Notes: generated from the sequence alone by a model not told the origin. Shown: positions 1-13,309, numbered from the stretch's first letter. The stretch is DNA of 64,000 bases from Helianthus annuus (GCF_002127325.2 NC_035434.2:152540289-152604288), one strand, 5' to 3'. Program-made: numbers and translations.

Positions 1-589
1 TGGTGGTGGATGATGGTGTTATGGTGGTGGTGGGTGGTGGATGAAGTGTGAGAGAGGTGGTGTGCCAAGGGATGGATTGGAATGAAACCAAGCACTCCTA
101 TTTATAGGCTGAACAGAAGGTTGGGCACGGCCCCGTGTCCGCTGGACACGCCCCCGTGCCCGTCTGACACTCTCTCTCTTCATTAATTGTAATTCGCAAT
201 TACAATTAATGCGCCTGCTGTACTTTCGCCACGCCCCCGTGCTCACTGGACACGGCCCCGTGGTGGGCAATAGAAGCTTCTACAGGTTTGTCTTTTCTGC
301 TGCTTCTTGGGCACGGCCCCGTGCTGGCTGAGCACGGGGCGTGTTCAGGCTTCTGTTTTCTCTTCTTTGCTTGGGGAGATGCCGTTGAGGGTTCGGGCAG
401 TCTACTTTTATTCCTTTTCTTGTATTTATGTTAGAATTAGCTGTCTTTTTGCTTCTTTTGTGAATTTGAGCTCATTTCGTCCTGAAAATACAAAAGGAAG
501 ACAAAACACTCTTTTTCCAACATTAGTACTTAAAAAGGGTTAGTTTTATGCCTTATTTGATGTAATTTATATGTTGCATTTTACACACA
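1..589 (-). repeat. 3' LTR of gag-only Athila-type element, copy A1 (cut by window edge)
   Basis: This stretch matches 20233-20821 and 26354-26942 almost base for base and ends in the same ACACA, so it is the U3 side of an LTR whose remainder lies left of the window. The element reads on the - strand. A TATA box (TATAAATA on -) lies at 99-106. A perfect 14-bp inverted repeat with a 3-nt loop occupies 181-211. Three pairs of GC-rich palindromes lie at 126-343. The GGT/GAT-rich start (1-50) is a simple repeat inside the transcribed part of the LTR. Confidence 0.9.
112..350. repeat. paired-palindrome cluster in U3 (LTR 1)
   Basis: Six copies of a CACGGCCCCGTG-like 12-mer start at 126, 147, 230, 251, 312 and 333. 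They form three pairs, and within each pair the starts are 21 bp apart. Variants include CACGCCCCCGTG and CACGGGGCGTG. The cluster lies just upstream (element sense) of the TATA box, so it is in the LTR promoter and also in the 3' end of the transcript. CAGAAG and CTTCTG words flank the group. Confidence 0.85.
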
Positions 590-2394
590 TCAAATACCCC
601 ACACTTGAACTTTTGCTTGTCCTCAAGCAAAACTCTTTAAATGTGGCTTACACTCCAAATGGAATAGGTAGAAGAGAAGGTTTTTGGCTTGTCATAGAGT
701 GTCGGGAATCCAAGATTTTTTTTTGGGTTTTATTTTTATTTATTTACAATCCTATTCGTTATGATTTATTTAGAACGCTTCATAGGATAAATTACTTATT
801 TGGGCATAACATGCCTTTTTTAAAATTCCATTAATATACAAGTTCACATACCTCACGGGAGAAATCACTCAACACTCGGCCGAAGGTGTATTTTTTTTAG
901 TGAATCACTCGAGAGCGGCATGGAACTTACGCCTTCCATAGGCTTGCCAAGCAATCAATCCTCCTCCTTTTTAACTTTATACCTTTGTAAATATCAAGAG
1001 GACTTTTTGGGTGAAAGGTTAGGCTTGGGCTAAAGGTGGGTGGTTGGGTTAGTGGTTAGTAAAAAGGGTGAAAAGCGTAAAAAGCGTCGGTTTTCGTAAC
1101 ACATTCTGTTTTTAGTGACTTTTTATTTTGAAGTATTTCTCCAAACAAGCTTTTGTTTGTATAGCTTTGTTTGTTTTTAACTTCATCATCATATATATAT
1201 ATATATATATTTAGTCACATAAAAGAACGAGCTTGCGAAAAACCGAGCTTGATACTAAAATAAAGGATGAAAAATAAAAAGGGGTTTTGGTGGGTAAAAA
1301 GGGTTTAGGGTAGAGAAACGAAAGGTTTAGGCTCAAAGGGGTTAACTAGGGGGATTTTTTTGGGTAGGTGGTAAAAAATTGAAAAGTAATGGTGTAGAAA
1401 GAAAAAAATGGTTAGTCCTAATGCCTCCATCATTTACTTACTTGGGTTTAAGTTGGTAAGGACCGGGAATGAATCGTCGTGGCAAGTTCTAGAGTTGTAA
1501 GAACCAAGCGGCTATTCACACAAGAAACGAAAAATGAGCATTTAGTCTAAAGATGTAAATTTGTATGCTCAATAAAGGCTCAAAACTCACTTTTGTGGGA
1601 ATGGCTTTTTAGTGTGATCAAGTATATATAATCAAATTTTAACTAGACTTGTTATGCCGTTTCATAATTTTCTTATGTTGGTTCTTGTTATCACGACGCT
1701 CTCGGTTGTAAATTTTATAAAAATATAACCTTATTAATCTTGTGATTCCTAACTTAAACTTTAGACAAGTAAGAAAAATTGAAAATTTTTGAAAAAATTT
1801 GGGGTGTTTAGCGGTTCCAATAGAGTTTTGTGTAAGGCTTGTTGTTAGGACTTGCAAAATTTCAAAGTGTTAGCTTCCCCCCCCCCCACTTAAATTACAC
1901 ATTGTCCTCAATGTGTCCCAAAAATAAATTTTTAGGTTGATTGGATGTGCAATGTGGTGTTAAAAAGCAAAGATTTATGTTACTGGCAGTCTGGACACGG
2001 CCCCGTGGGGACCGGACACGGCCCCGTGTTCAGGTGCCAGTAACAGAAATTAAAGAAATGAGACAGAAGCCTGGACACGGGGGCGTGTCTGGTGAACACG
2101 GCCCATGTCCAGTTACCTGAACTAGGCGTTTTTCTGCAGATGGTTCAGCACGGGGCCGTGTTGGTTGAGCACGACCCGTGTTGAGCCTTCTGTAATGGAG
2201 ATTTGTGTCGGGTTGCTTCGTTCTTTGTGCATGGGGCCATTTTTCTCGTTCCCTTTTTCATCCATTATCACCATGAGTGTGTTTTATTCCTGCAAATTAA
2301 AACTAAAAGATTAAACTAGACTAAGGATAGTTCCGCGGAATGCCTCCGTGGTGCGCCACGTTTATAAGGGTCCTTGGCTAGACCCAATGTGAGG
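590..2394 (-). other. A1 internal region, 3' non-coding part (PPT to gag-pro stop)
   Basis: Non-coding internal sequence of copy A1, about 1.8 kb, matched by 20822-22616 in A2 with few differences. Next to the LTR the - strand reads as a G-rich purine stretch (GTGTGGGG), the expected polypurine tract. It holds a TA run at 1192-1210, a C-run near 1876, and the palindrome cluster at 1979-2190. No conserved ORF is visible. A complete autonomous Athila element would carry RT, RNase H and integrase here, but nothing resembling them is present. Confidence 0.75.
1979..2190. repeat. paired-palindrome cluster, 3' untranslated region of A1
   Basis: Palindromic 11/12-mers start at 1996, 2017, 2076, 2097, 2149 and 2170, again three pairs with a 21-bp start-to-start distance. 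The copies at 2097 and 2170 each have one base change relative to A2. The first pair is enclosed by a perfect 10-bp inverted repeat (GTTACTGGCA at 1979-1988, TGCCAGTAAC at 2035-2044), so it could fold into a larger stem. Confidence 0.85.
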
Positions 2395-4141
2395 TTATAT
2401 ATTTTCTGAGTGGGATGCTTGGCGTCCCATGTTACACCGTCGGAGAGCAGCATCAAAGCTCGAATCAATAACCTTCATGTAGTTGACCGGGTCGTCGTCC
2501 TCTATTCTCTTCCCAACTCCGAATTTTACTTCATCATCCCCATACCTCAAGGTGAGTGTTCCGTCATTCATATCTACCACCGCTTGTGCGGTGGCAAGAA
2601 ATGGTCTCCCTAGTATGAGGGGACCTCGGTGTCTTCCTCCATATCGAGTATGACAAAGTCGGCTGGATAGACGAATCTGCTTACTTTTACCAAGACATTT
2701 TCATTGACACCTTGTGGGAATTTGACGGATCGATCAACGAGTCGTATGCTCATTTTTGTAGGACTCGTGGTTCCCAGGCCGAGTCTTTTAAACATTGATG
2801 AGGGCATGAGGTTAATGCTAGCCCCAAGGTCGGCTAGGGCATTACGAACGGGAGACTCCCCTATTGAGCAGGGAATCGTGAAGCTTCCGGGATCGATTTT
2901 CTTTTGGGGAAGTTTATTGAGTACGAGGGCAGAGCATTCTTCGCCTAAATTAACTAATTGCAAATTTTCAATTTTCTTTTTATGAGTGAGGAAGTCCCTC
3001 ATGAACTTAGAGTATTTGGGCATTTGGGTTAGGACCTCAATAAAAGGAATATTGACATGCAATTGCTTCAATAGACTTTCGAACTTTGCGAATTGCTCAT
3101 TGGTCTTTTGACGAATTAACCTACCGGGGTACGGAACTCGAGGAGCCTTGGTAGGTTCTGGAGATGGAGGGGAGTTCTTTTCCTGCAGAGGTGTGGGTAC
3201 CGTTTCTTCTGTTGGCGGCGGCGCTTCTGCAGGCCCTACGGTGCGGTTTCGTAGCGTGATGAGGTGAACTTGCGCTTTTGGGTTTGTTTCGGTATTGCTA
3301 GGTAATGCGCCTTGCGGTCTCTCGGCAAAATTTTGAGCTATTTGATTTAATTGTTTTTCTATGTTTTGAATACTAGCTTGTTGATTTCTAAAATTTGATT
3401 CTAATTGTAGAAATCTTTCCGAGTTTTTCTTTTCAGTGTCGGAGATGAGGCGAGATACAGTATCTTCAAGCCTTTCTCGTCCACTTTGTTGTTGAGTGAA
3501 ATTTTGTGACTCATTTCTTGGTTGTTGAAAGTTTGTTCGTTGTGTTTGTTGGTTACTACTATTGCCGGGTTCTCTCCAACCAAGGTTTGGGTGGTTTCGC
3601 CATCCTTGGTTGTAAGTTCCCGTTGGGGGACCCGACGGCCTAGGTCTATTATCAATGTAGTTTACCATTTCTTGTTGATCGTCCGTTTCTTTCATACAAC
3701 TCCAATTTTCGTGTGACCCACCACACCCTTTACAAGCCAAAACCGAGACTGTTTTTGTCATTTCCAATTTTTTTATTTTTGAAGAAAGGGCCTCGATTTG
3801 GGCTTGTAAAGAAGTGCTTTCATCGACCTTATGGGCGCCCGGGGCAATAGATTTATTGCCTCGGGGGGTGTGCCGTTGAAAATTGGTTTGGGCAATTTCC
3901 TCAATTTGGTTATATATTTCATGCGGGCGTCGATTACCTAAAAGTCCCCCGGGGCTAGAATCAAGTGTCTGCCTTGTGTGTGGCAACAATCCATTATAGA
4001 AAGTGGATACTTGTTGCCATATCGCAAGGCCGTGATGTGGACACTTGTGTAATAACTCCTTGAACCTTTCCCAAGTTTCATATAAGGATTCCCCGTCCTC
4101 TTGTGAATATGTATTAATTTCAGTCATTAATTTAGCAGTTT

Positions 4142-7100
4142 TGTCACACCCCGATTTCCACGTGTCTCACCGGTGGGCCCGGTGGGGGATTACCGTGACG
4201 ATGTTGGCAACAATATAGTCAAACCACACAATTATATAATGCACAGCGGAAGCATAAGATAAATATATAAACTCAACCTCTGATTGTAATATCAAATGTA
4301 TTACATAAGTTGAATAAATCCACAGCGGATCGTAAATAAACATAAAGTATTGTTCCATCAGATACTGCAATCAAGCTTGCGAGGCTTATCACGACGCTAG
4401 GGAGCTAATACCAGCCAATTTACGTTTAGGTACCTGCACTTAATCTTTTTGGGGAAAATACGTCAGTTTACACTGGTAAATACATTCAACTGACACATTT
4501 GAAAATGTTTATTAAAATTGATTTGAATGCACAAGGCACAAACTCTTTTATAACTTGGGAAAATTATAATAAAATCTTGTGAACGTTTTACATGTTCTTT
4601 TATGCGTTCAGTAGCCCGGGTCGTGCCGGGTTAAAGATTTATAGACACACCACGTTTGCGTAAAACCGTAGTATAAAAACCAACGGCTACGTCTTTTAAT
4701 TTAATGTCGACACTTTATACCGGGTGTACGCCTACACCGGGATGTCGATGGTCGTGGCCATTTCATAAAATGATGCCAAGGATATCCGGGACAACGGTCA
4801 TTAAACCCCCCAAAGGCTTATAAGCAACAAAACTGTTTAAATGAGCCGATCATATTTAATCAATTAACCACCTAAGCGATGGAATTATATAATGCTCAAT
4901 CAAGCGGTATTAATATACCGTAACCCAAGCCCATATAGGGGAAATAAGTTAAAGTATTTACCTTTGCAAGTATATTTCCTTAATTTGGATTAAATCACCG
5001 ATAGCTTTTACTGGGGCTCCTAATCTGGAACGAAGGTTTTAATTAACCTCTTAGAATCCTAACGAGTCTTTATAATGGTCGTAGCCTAGACCGGTTGGTT
5101 CCGATATATATAGATATGGTTTAATCGCGCGAAAGGCGAAAACCGAGAATGGAGTGTGATTTTGTCCCAACAAGTTCAGAGACTTGTTTTATATGGGTTA
5201 ATGGTTCACACTCTGGATTTTGGGGTTCAAATGATATTATTTGACCCGTATCGGCTAAACTATGAAAACTAGTTTCATAAGCCGAACCGTGCGCGCAATA
5301 GGCGAAACGGTTAACTATGAGAGTCGTACGCTTATTTCCTAAGTCAATATGCCTTAAATGGGTTGTGGTATCAGTAGGATACCTTCCGTGACGCCCGTAA
5401 CGAGTTTAAGTTAATATTATGCCCCGTAGGGGCTTTTCGGTCATTTTAAAGGCTTTAAAAAGGGCTTTTCGAGTTCTACAGGAAATCTGAGTTTCCCGAA
5501 CAGCTTATAAAGCTTAAAATACTTTATTTATTTTTTAAAACCAGTAGCAACTGGAATCGGGTCAAAAGACCTTGTAGAACTCATGTTTTGGCCGAAAAGG
5601 GCATATTCGGTATTTACCGAATCGTAGCCATAACCGCAGGTTATGAGCGAGGTAAAAATTATTAAAAATCTTTAAAATTCCCAAAATATTATTTTAATAT
5701 AGTGGGTAAAAGTTTTGGTGACGAAATCTTGGTTTAGATAGGTGTTATGCTAATTGCGCCGTTTATTACAAAAGTTTATTTAAATTGCGCTAATTAGCAT
5801 AACTCTCATTCTAGACCTCGGATTGACGTGAAACTTTAAGGACATGCTTATAATTTACTAAGCAAGGTTCTGGTCCGTTCACGTGTCCGAAATACTCGTC
5901 TTAATTTTAAAAGGCCGTTACGGTCACTTTTAGGCGAATGACGGAAATGCGCAAAAGACTCGGGTAGCTCATGAACCGATCACAGAGGTGTATACCATCA
6001 TGTAACCTGGTCCTAAGAGAGTCCTAAGGTATATTTATACCTCACTAAAACGGGTCAGAACTGAAGTCAAAGCAAAAGTCAAACTTTTGCGACATTCGGC
6101 TCCGAACCGGGTCAATATAGCAAATGATCGATTCAAACGAGCGCAAACAAGTTTATATACTTAATATCATGTTTTATAAGTGTCAAAACAGGTTTCATAA
6201 CATATACATTACAGATTATGCATAAATCGCTAAAATAGCTTTCTGTTGACTTTTTAACCGCACGTTTGACTCGATATTTGACATAGTTAGAGTGGTGATC
6301 AGGGGGAACCTTTTTAGAGGTTTATTACCCACATAAATACCAACTCATAACTACTTTTGATCCGTCATAAGACTGAACCATTTGCAAGTTATTGTAATGA
6401 CAACTGTTAGTTACGACGGTTGTGTTTATAGGCTAAAACTATGGAAATGCATGACCAAAATGGTTGCGAACGACTTACAGAAGTGTGTTCTTGCTTATAG
6501 AGCAGAGAAGGGTGCTTGGGAGCTCCTTAGAATGATCAGAGATGTATGTTTGAGTTGTGTGAATGTTATGAGCCAATGTGGCTTATTTATAGTGCTCAAA
6601 AGCCTTCAAGATCATTACACAACAGTCTACAATTGATCATGGATCATGGGCAGGTGTCCCTAAGGTGTATGGGTCAAGTGTAGGGTGCCCATGCCTCATT
6701 TATTGAGGTTTGATCGTTCACAATGCTCAAAAGGCAAGAAACTACAATGTTTCTGCATCTGGGCACTTTACGCGACCCGCATGGGAGTTCCCATGCACTT
6801 TTACGCGGGTCGCCTAAAGTTCAAATATCAGGCGTGTAATTTAGGAGGCTCGCGGCCCGCCTACACTTAAGCCTAACCTTCACGCGGGTCGCGAGAGGTC
6901 TGTTTTTCAGATTTTTAAAATCTTTTGTAATGATTATCAGAATCCGGTAATTAATAACGAAATCTTTCGTAATGATTTACCTGACCTTTCGGGTTTGAAG
7001 GGGTAACTTTGCGGTTTGGCCCTCGGTTATTTACCGATAGGGGCCTCGTGTTATATACCCGCATTATAAAGTCCCCGGTTAGTTTATTAATTATTTGGAA

Positions 7101-7538
7101 AGCCTTAACTTTCACTGTTGACGCTTTTAACCCTTCTCATACGAATTTGAGTATAACTCTTTCGTTTTAAGACGGAACTTCGTGGAATTTATACAGTATA
7201 TTCTAGCGAGCGTATAATACTGTTACGAAGCCTTGGGAACGTTAAAGGGTCACTCAGAGGTAATATTCAACATGTTGACACAGTTAACCCCTGTAGCTCG
7301 TAATCTCTCACTTTCTTCCGCGTTTCATTTCCGTACCATCTATGATTTATTCGTTTGAAGGTTCAAGCGTTATTTAGGGTTACTATACAGTATATTTACC
7401 CTTGTTGACATTTATAACCCTCGAATTTATATACTTTCAAGGTTTGTCAAAATTGGTCCTTTATTTAATATCAATGCCACGTGTAAACAAATGACACGTG
7501 TTAACACATTATCGGACACAAAAATTCGAGGTGTTACA
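4142..7538 (-). repeat. 3' LTR of Tekay-type element
   Basis: LTR of 3,397 bp matching 14844-18239 with scattered single-base differences and a 1-bp indel near 5780. On - it starts TGTAACACC and ends GGTGTGACA. A TATA box (TATAAATA on -) is at 6584-6591. GC-rich inverted motifs lie upstream of it at 6771-6893. Short ORFs inside, such as 6382-6636, recur in the other LTR only because the LTRs are duplicates. Confidence 0.93.
6771..6893. repeat. GC-rich inverted-motif pairs in Tekay-type LTR
   Basis: CGCGACCCGC (6771), CGCGGGTCGC (6804), CGCGGCCCGC (6851) and CGCGGGTCGCG (6883) form two pairs with start distances of 33 and 32 bp. The same block is at 17472, 17505, 17552 and 17584 in the other LTR. 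The first pair encloses another palindrome, CATGGGA..TCCCATG. The block lies about 180-300 bp upstream, in element sense, of the TATA box. Confidence 0.75.
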
Positions 7539-7553
7539 TCCTCACCCCCTTAA
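7539..7553 (-). other. polypurine tract of Tekay-type element
   Basis: On the - strand AAGGGGGTGAGGA directly precedes the 3' LTR start TGTAACACC. This is the standard position for the plus-strand primer of reverse transcription. Confidence 0.85.
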
Positions 7554-7573
7554 AATAAATCTCGACCCGAGAT

Positions 7574-10500
7574 TTACTCAAATAAATAGGGGTACTTTTC
7601 TTTCATTGTAGCTTCGACTTCCCACGTATATTCAGGACCTCTACGAGCATCCCATTTGACTTTTACAATCGGTACGTGCTTTCTGCGAAGCTTCTTCACC
7701 TGTCGATCTTCAATCGACAAAGGTTTTTCTATAAATTTTAAGCTCTCATCTATATGCACATCTGCGTGTGGAATCACCAATGATTCATCGGCGAAGCACT
7801 TTTTGAGATTGCAGATGTGGAACACATTGTGAATTCCATTGAGCTCTTCAGGCAAGTTCAACTTATAGGCAACTGATCTGACCCGTTCAACGACCTCAAA
7901 AGGTCCTATGTATCTCGGACTCAGTTTGCCTTTCTTGCCGAAACGCATCACCCCCTTCCAGGGTGACACCTTAAGTAATACCTTTTCACCCACTTCGAAG
8001 TGAAAATCCTTACGCTTTGGATCAGCGTAGCTCTTCTGCCTATCGCGGGCAGCCTTGAGACGTTCCCGGATCTGGACAATCTTGTCCGTTGTCTGGAAAA
8101 CAATCTCTGGTCCTGATAATTGGACCTCCCCTACTTCCGCCCAACAAACAGGCGATCTGCATTTCCTACCATATAATGCCTCGAAAGGCGCAACCTTTAT
8201 GCTGGTGTGGTAGCTATTATTGTAGGAGAATTCGATCAGGGGTAGGTTCTTATCCCAGTTACCACCTAAATCGATCGCGCATGCACGAAGCATGTCTTCA
8301 AGCGTTTGTATAGTACGCTCACTCTGACCGTCCGTCTGTGGATGGTAAGCCGTACTAAAGTTTAAACGCGTGCCCAAAGATTGCTGGAAACTTTTCCAGA
8401 AGTGAGATGTGTATCTAGTATCCCTGTCAGAGATAATAGACACAGGTATGCCGTGTAAGGCTACAATCTTATCAACATAAAGTTGGGCTAACATATCGGA
8501 GCTATACGTCTCCTTGATGGGTAGAAAATGAGCTGATTTAGTCAGCCTATCGACTATGACCCATATTGTATCGTTTCCTTTCCTGGTTTTGGGTAACTTG
8601 GTTATGAAGTCCATAGTTACGCATTCCCATTTCCACTCGGGAAGTTCAGGCTGTTGTAGCAAGCCAGACGGCTTTTGGTGCTCGGCTTTGACTTGAGCAC
8701 AAGTCAAGCACTTTGCTACGTGGGCGGCTACAGACTTTTTCAAGCCTATCCACCAATAATTTGCCTTCAAATCTTGATACATCTTGTCAGCACCAGGATG
8801 GACTGAGTATTTGGAACTATGGGCTTCCTGGAGGATAACATCTCGTAGTCCTCCATAAATTGGAACCCATATACGCCCGTTCAGCCTAAGAATTCCATCC
8901 TTGCTAAGAGTCAACTGCTCCTCAGTTACTCCCAGCTTTTCATTAGGGTAATTAGCTTCCAACACAGCCTCTCGCTGTGCAGCTAATATCCTTTCAATTA
9001 GATTGTTCTTGACTTCAATGCTCTTGGCATTGATTCGAATGGGTTTTACCCTTTCCCTTCTGCTCAAGGCATCGGCGACTACATTCGCCTTGCCGGGATG
9101 GTACCTGATTTCGCAGTCATAATCATTCAGGGTTTCCATCCAACGGCGCTGCCTCATGTTCAACTCCTTCTGGTTGAACAGGTGCTGGAGGCTTTTGTGA
9201 TCAGAATAAATCACAAATTTAATACCATAAAGGTAGTGCCTCCACAACTTCAGTGCAAATACAACGGCACCCAACTCCAAATCATGGGTGGTGTAATTCT
9301 TTTCATGCACCTTTAATTGCCTTGAAGCATAGGCAATCACCTTGCCCTTCTGCATAAGCACACACCCCATGCCCGTGTGTGATGCATCGCAGTAAACTAC
9401 GAATTCATCTGTACCTTCTGGCAATGTCAGCACAGGTGCGTTGCTTAGCTTTTGCTTCAGTATTTCGAAGGACTCTTGCTGCTTTGGGCCCCAAATGTAC
9501 TTTTCTTTCTTCTTGGTCAAGGAAGTCAAGGGCGCAGCAATCCTCGAAAAGTTTTCAATAAATCTCCGGTAGTATCCTGCTAACCCCAGGAAACTACGAA
9601 TTTCGGTAGGCGTCTTTGGCTCTTGCCAGTTCATGACCGCCTCTACCTTAGCGGGATCCACTTGGATACCACGCTCACTCACAACGTGCCCTAAAAACTG
9701 AACCTCTCGTAGCCAGAATTCACACTTCGAGAATTTGGCGTAGAGTTTCTCACGCTGTAGTAATTTGAGAATGCAACGGAGGTGCTTCTCGTGGTCAGCT
9801 TGGTTCTTGGAATAGATAAGGATATCGTCGATGAAGACTATGACGAATCTGTCCAAGTATGGCTTGCAGACGCGATTCATGAGATCCATGAACGCAGCCG
9901 GTGCATTTGTGAGCCCAAAAGGCATCACTAGGAACTCGTAATGACCATAGCGAGTCCTAAATGCAGTCTTGTGTACATCTTCATCTCTGACCCTTAGCTG
10001 ATGATAGCCCGACCTCAAGTCGATCTTGGAGAAGTAGCTTGCTCCTTGCAGCTGATCGAATAGATCATCGATCCTTGGTAAAGGATATCTATTCTTTATG
10101 GTAACTTTATTTAGTTCTCGATAGTCGATGCACAACCGCATCGATCCGTCCTTCTTCTTTACAAATAGGACAGGAGCTCCCCAGGGAGATGAACTAGGTC
10201 TGATAAAACCTTTCGCCAGCAGTTCATCCAACTGGGTCCTCAGTTCTTTCATTTCCGTCGAAGCTAATCTGTAAGGTGCTCTTGCTATCGGAGCCGCTCC
10301 AGGAATGATGTCTATTCTGAACTCCACTTGTCTATCTGGTGGCAAACCAGGTAGTTCTTCAGGAAAAACCTCGGGGTATTCAGAAATGACAGGAAGATCC
10401 TCGATCTTCGGCTTCGGTTCTTCAATTATCACCTGAGCCATGTAAATTACGCAGCCTCTGTTCAAACACCTTGAAGATTTCAGCATAGATACGTCTTCGG

Positions 10501-12121
10501 GCAACCCGTAATGCGTATCCCCTCGAATGGTAAGAGATTCACCACTCGGAGTCTTTAAAACTATCTGCCTTTTGCCGCAAATGATTTGGGCCTGAATATG
10601 GGATAACCAGTCCATGCCTAGCACAATGTCAAAACCCGCTAATTTGAAGGGAAGTAGAGATAAAGGAAAAGAATGGTTCCTAATGGACATTTCACATCCT
10701 TCTAGAACAGTAGAGACGGTTTCTATCGTGACGTCTGCTAACTCTACTTCGTATTTCACGTCAAGGGTTTTGATAGGCATATTTAGTAGTTGGCAAAATT
10801 TCTGGTCTACAAAGGATTTATCAGCGCCAGAATCGAATAGTACTCTTGCAAATATATTATTTACGAGAAAAGTACCTGTAAGCACATTGTCGTCCTTAAC
10901 CGCTTCCTTTGCATCCATGCGAAAAACTCTCGCATTTGACTTCTTAGTCTCCTCCGCCTTCTTGGCATACTTAGGGCAATTACTCTTTATGTGCCCCTTT
11001 TCGTTACAACCATAGCAGGTTGCATCCTTTATCTTTTTGCACTCCACGGTCTTATGATCCTTGGACTTGCATAGCCCACAGGAAGGAGTCTTTGATTGCG
11101 ACTGTGAGTTTGATGCAAATCTGCATTTCCCAGAGTGGGGTTTCTTGCAGATCTTGCAGTTGGGCCTTTCACCAGCTTGCCCATCCTTCTTTGCCTCCGA
11201 CCCTCTTTTGCCTTCACCGCTTCCACGGTGCTTCTTCCCTGATCTTCGTGAGGTATCATCCTCACGTTTTCTCTTCTCAGCCTCCTTGTTCCTTAGTGTC
11301 CTCAGACGGACAGCGTCTAAAGTTAGAGACAAGGAGAGGTCAGTAACTGACCTGAAGGTCGTCGGCCGAGAAGCCTTTACGCTAGCCTTTATTGCAGGCT
11401 CTAATCCCCCAATGAAACGGGCGATTCTTCTGGGTTCTGGTGTCACAAGGTATGGAACTAGACGAGACATGGTATTGAAACTCGTCAAATACGCCTGGCA
11501 GTCCAGGTTCGTCATCACCAGTGACACAAAGTCAGCCTCGATCTTCTCAACCTCATGCTGAGGGCAGTAGTTTTCTTTAATGAGAGCAATAAATTCCTCC
11601 CATGTCATCTTGTACAAAGCAGACTTACCAGATGCCTGCACCAACGCCCTCCACCATGCCAGGGCCTCACCCTTAAAAAACTGGGACACATACTTCACCA
11701 CATCCCTCGCTGCACACCCGCTGATGTCCACTATAGTGTCCATCTCATCCAGCCAGGTGATGCAATCAACAGCACCTTTCTCCCCTGTAAATTCCCGGGG
11801 TTTACATGATACAAAGTATTTGTAGGTGCAACCCTTAGCACTGGATGCATCAGTATATTCTCTATCGCGATGAACGCTGTGCTCAGTGGACGAGTGTTTG
11901 TCGTCATCTTTCTTAGGTTCAGAGGGTGGTTTGGAGTGTGTCTTTGGTTTAGAGGGTGGTTTTGACACGGTTCTGCCTTGGGACTCAGTATATTGACGAT
12001 CAATAGCTGCCTGAACAGCATTGTCAATCAGAGCCTTCAGTTGTGCGCCTGTCAAATATACTGGCGTATTGTCGTATTCGTCATCATTAGTATGGCTATT
12101 CTCTCCATTGGGATCCGCCAT
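7574..12121 (-). CDS. Gag-Pol polyprotein, Tekay-type chromovirus
   Basis: Intact 1,515-codon ORF. Residues below are estimated from positions. A Gag core lies at about 100-290 (TWLDEMD, GEALAWW). It is followed by a basic region and three Cys/His clusters at about 318-380, the last a canonical CX2CX4HX4C knuckle ([14 protein letters not shown]). The aspartic protease motif [11 protein letters not shown] is at about 428. Reverse transcriptase has [10 protein letters not shown] at about 762, followed by RNase H ([11 protein letters not shown]). Integrase has an HHCC zinc region near 1107 and DDE residues near 1170, 1233 and 1268 (GQSERT). A C-terminal chromodomain-like segment ends [15 protein letters not shown]. 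No stop or frameshift is seen, so the element may be competent. The chromodomain is known in this clade to guide integration to heterochromatin. The start was taken at the first Met of the open frame, MADPNGE. Confidence 0.95.
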   Translation of the reverse strand: MADPNGENSHTNDDEYDNTPVYLTGAQLKALIDNAVQAAIDRQYTESQGRTVSKPPSKPKTHSKPPSEPKKDDDKHSSTEHSVHRDREYTDASSAKGCTYKYFVSCKPREFTGEKGAVDCITWLDEMDTIVDISGCAARDVVKYVSQFFKGEALAWWRALVQASGKSALYKMTWEEFIALIKENYCPQHEVEKIEADFVSLVMTNLDCQAYLTSFNTMSRLVPYLVTPEPRRIARFIGGLEPAIKASVKASRPTTFRSVTDLSLSLTLDAVRLRTLRNKEAEKRKREDDTSRRSGKKHRGSGEGKRGSEAKKDGQAGERPNCKICKKPHSGKCRFASNSQSQSKTPSCGLCKSKDHKTVECKKIKDATCYGCNEKGHIKSNCPKYAKKAEETKKSNARVFRMDAKEAVKDDNVLTGTFLVNNIFARVLFDSGADKSFVDQKFCQLLNMPIKTLDVKYEVELADVTIETVSTVLEGCEMSIRNHSFPLSLLPFKLAGFDIVLGMDWLSHIQAQIICGKRQIVLKTPSGESLTIRGDTHYGLPEDVSMLKSSRCLNRGCVIYMAQVIIEEPKPKIEDLPVISEYPEVFPEELPGLPPDRQVEFRIDIIPGAAPIARAPYRLASTEMKELRTQLDELLAKGFIRPSSSPWGAPVLFVKKKDGSMRLCIDYRELNKVTIKNRYPLPRIDDLFDQLQGASYFSKIDLRSGYHQLRVRDEDVHKTAFRTRYGHYEFLVMPFGLTNAPAAFMDLMNRVCKPYLDRFVIVFIDDILIYSKNQADHEKHLRCILKLLQREKLYAKFSKCEFWLREVQFLGHVVSERGIQVDPAKVEAVMNWQEPKTPTEIRSFLGLAGYYRRFIENFSRIAAPLTSLTKKKEKYIWGPKQQESFEILKQKLSNAPVLTLPEGTDEFVVYCDASHTGMGCVLMQKGKVIAYASRQLKVHEKNYTTHDLELGAVVFALKLWRHYLYGIKFVIYSDHKSLQHLFNQKELNMRQRRWMETLNDYDCEIRYHPGKANVVADALSRRERVKPIRINAKSIEVKNNLIERILAAQREAVLEANYPNEKLGVTEEQLTLSKDGILRLNGRIWVPIYGGLRDVILQEAHSSKYSVHPGADKMYQDLKANYWWIGLKKSVAAHVAKCLTCAQVKAEHQKPSGLLQQPELPEWKWECVTMDFITKLPKTRKGNDTIWVIVDRLTKSAHFLPIKETYSSDMLAQLYVDKIVALHGIPVSIISDRDTRYTSHFWKSFQQSLGTRLNFSTAYHPQTDGQSERTIQTLEDMLRACAIDLGGNWDKNLPLIEFSYNNSYHTSIKVAPFEALYGRKCRSPVCWAEVGEVQLSGPEIVFQTTDKIVQIRERLKAARDRQKSYADPKRKDFHFEVGEKVLLKVSPWKGVMRFGKKGKLSPRYIGPFEVVERVRSVAYKLNLPEELNGIHNVFHICNLKKCFADESLVIPHADVHIDESLKFIEKPLSIEDRQVKKLRRKHVPIVKVKWDARRGPEYTWEVEATMKEKYPYLFE

Positions 12122-12444
12122 TGTAACTTGAATCTGTTACAAAAGATAACAAAATTTTATTCAGGAGATTATTATATAATTGTCTTTTATGACAATTTGT
12201 CAACCATGGTACAGAGACCATATTTGGTTAACTTATTATTTCATTAAATATTAGGATTTGAATATATCCTATTTCAGCTATATAAATAGTATTGGCGGCA
12301 TAAAGCCTCATCATGATGATGTTTTATAATTTTAGCCGAGATTTCAGAGAATCAAAGGCATAGAGAATTGAACCGCAGTTCTTTTATCTCTTTCTGACAG
12401 GGAGTCATAGACTACCACTGTCTTTTGTCGTTATAAGACAATTA

Positions 12445-12925
12445 TTACGGCCCATAGGCACTACACCTCTAATGGATGTTTTTATAATACTGGCCCGTAG
12501 GCACTACATCACTAATGGATGTTTTAATAATACTGGCCCGTAGGCATTACATCACTAATGGATGCTTTAATAAGGTTGGCCCGTAGGCACTACATCACTA
12601 ATGGATGTTTTTATAATACTGGCCCGTAGGCACTACATCACTAATGGATGTTTTAATAATACTGGCCCGTAGGCATTACATCACTAATGGATGCTTTAAT
12701 AAGGTTGGCCCGTAGGCACTACATCACTAATGGATGTTTTTATAATACTGGCCCGTAGGCATTACATCACTAATGGATGCTTTAATAAGGTCGGCCCGTA
12801 GGCACTACATCACTAATGGATGTTTTTATATTACTGGCCCGTAGGCACTACATCACTTAATGGATGTTTTAATAATATTGGCCCGTAGGCACTACATCAC
12901 TAATGGATGTTTTAATAATATCGAT
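12445..12925. repeat. tandem repeat (about 42-bp unit) in Tekay leader
   Basis: About 11 head-to-tail copies of a 42-43-bp unit with the core GGCCCGTAGGCACTACATCA, separated by a variable TTTTAATAAT part. Two subtypes alternate (ATAATACTGG and ATAAGGTTGG), suggesting higher-order duplication. It lies in the leader between the extra ORF and gag. Confidence 0.9.
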
Positions 12926-13309
12926 CACCTTCATTGGTGATTTAACCCACGATTTATAAATCATTTAGTTGGGTTTTGAAATCCTTATAGGATTATTGTA
13001 TAAGAATGACGTGCGTGATTTTAACGAATCACATCTGCCATGATTGTTAACATGCGTACAGAGGTTAACAGAGAATCAGAATCTTTTCAATTAGGTCGTA
13101 CCATCTTGACTGGATCTTAAAAGACACCAAGCTAGGTTTCACCCTTTAAGATTCTTTATTTAGGCAGATCAATATAAGAGGAATGGTTTTGATTGATTTT
13201 ATATATATTAAAACAAAACTCATAACATACATTCCAAAATCTCAAATACAGTTACATACTGCCCTAAACGGGTCTTTCAAATAGTACATACCTCCATAGA
13301 GGTTTAAAA

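Noticed and set aside
19..543. Arg/Gly-rich ORFs in the LTR (repeated at 20314-20765 and 26371-26886)
   Set aside because: They result from reading through the CACGGCCCCGTG clusters and recur only because the LTR is present three times.
6382..6870. Small + ORFs inside the Tekay LTR (copies at 17098-17571)
   Set aside because: Conserved only because both LTRs are near-identical; no protein motif.
10614..12027. Several + and - ORFs of 80-166 codons over gag-pol
   Set aside because: Antisense or out-of-frame shadows of the intact Tekay gag-pol.
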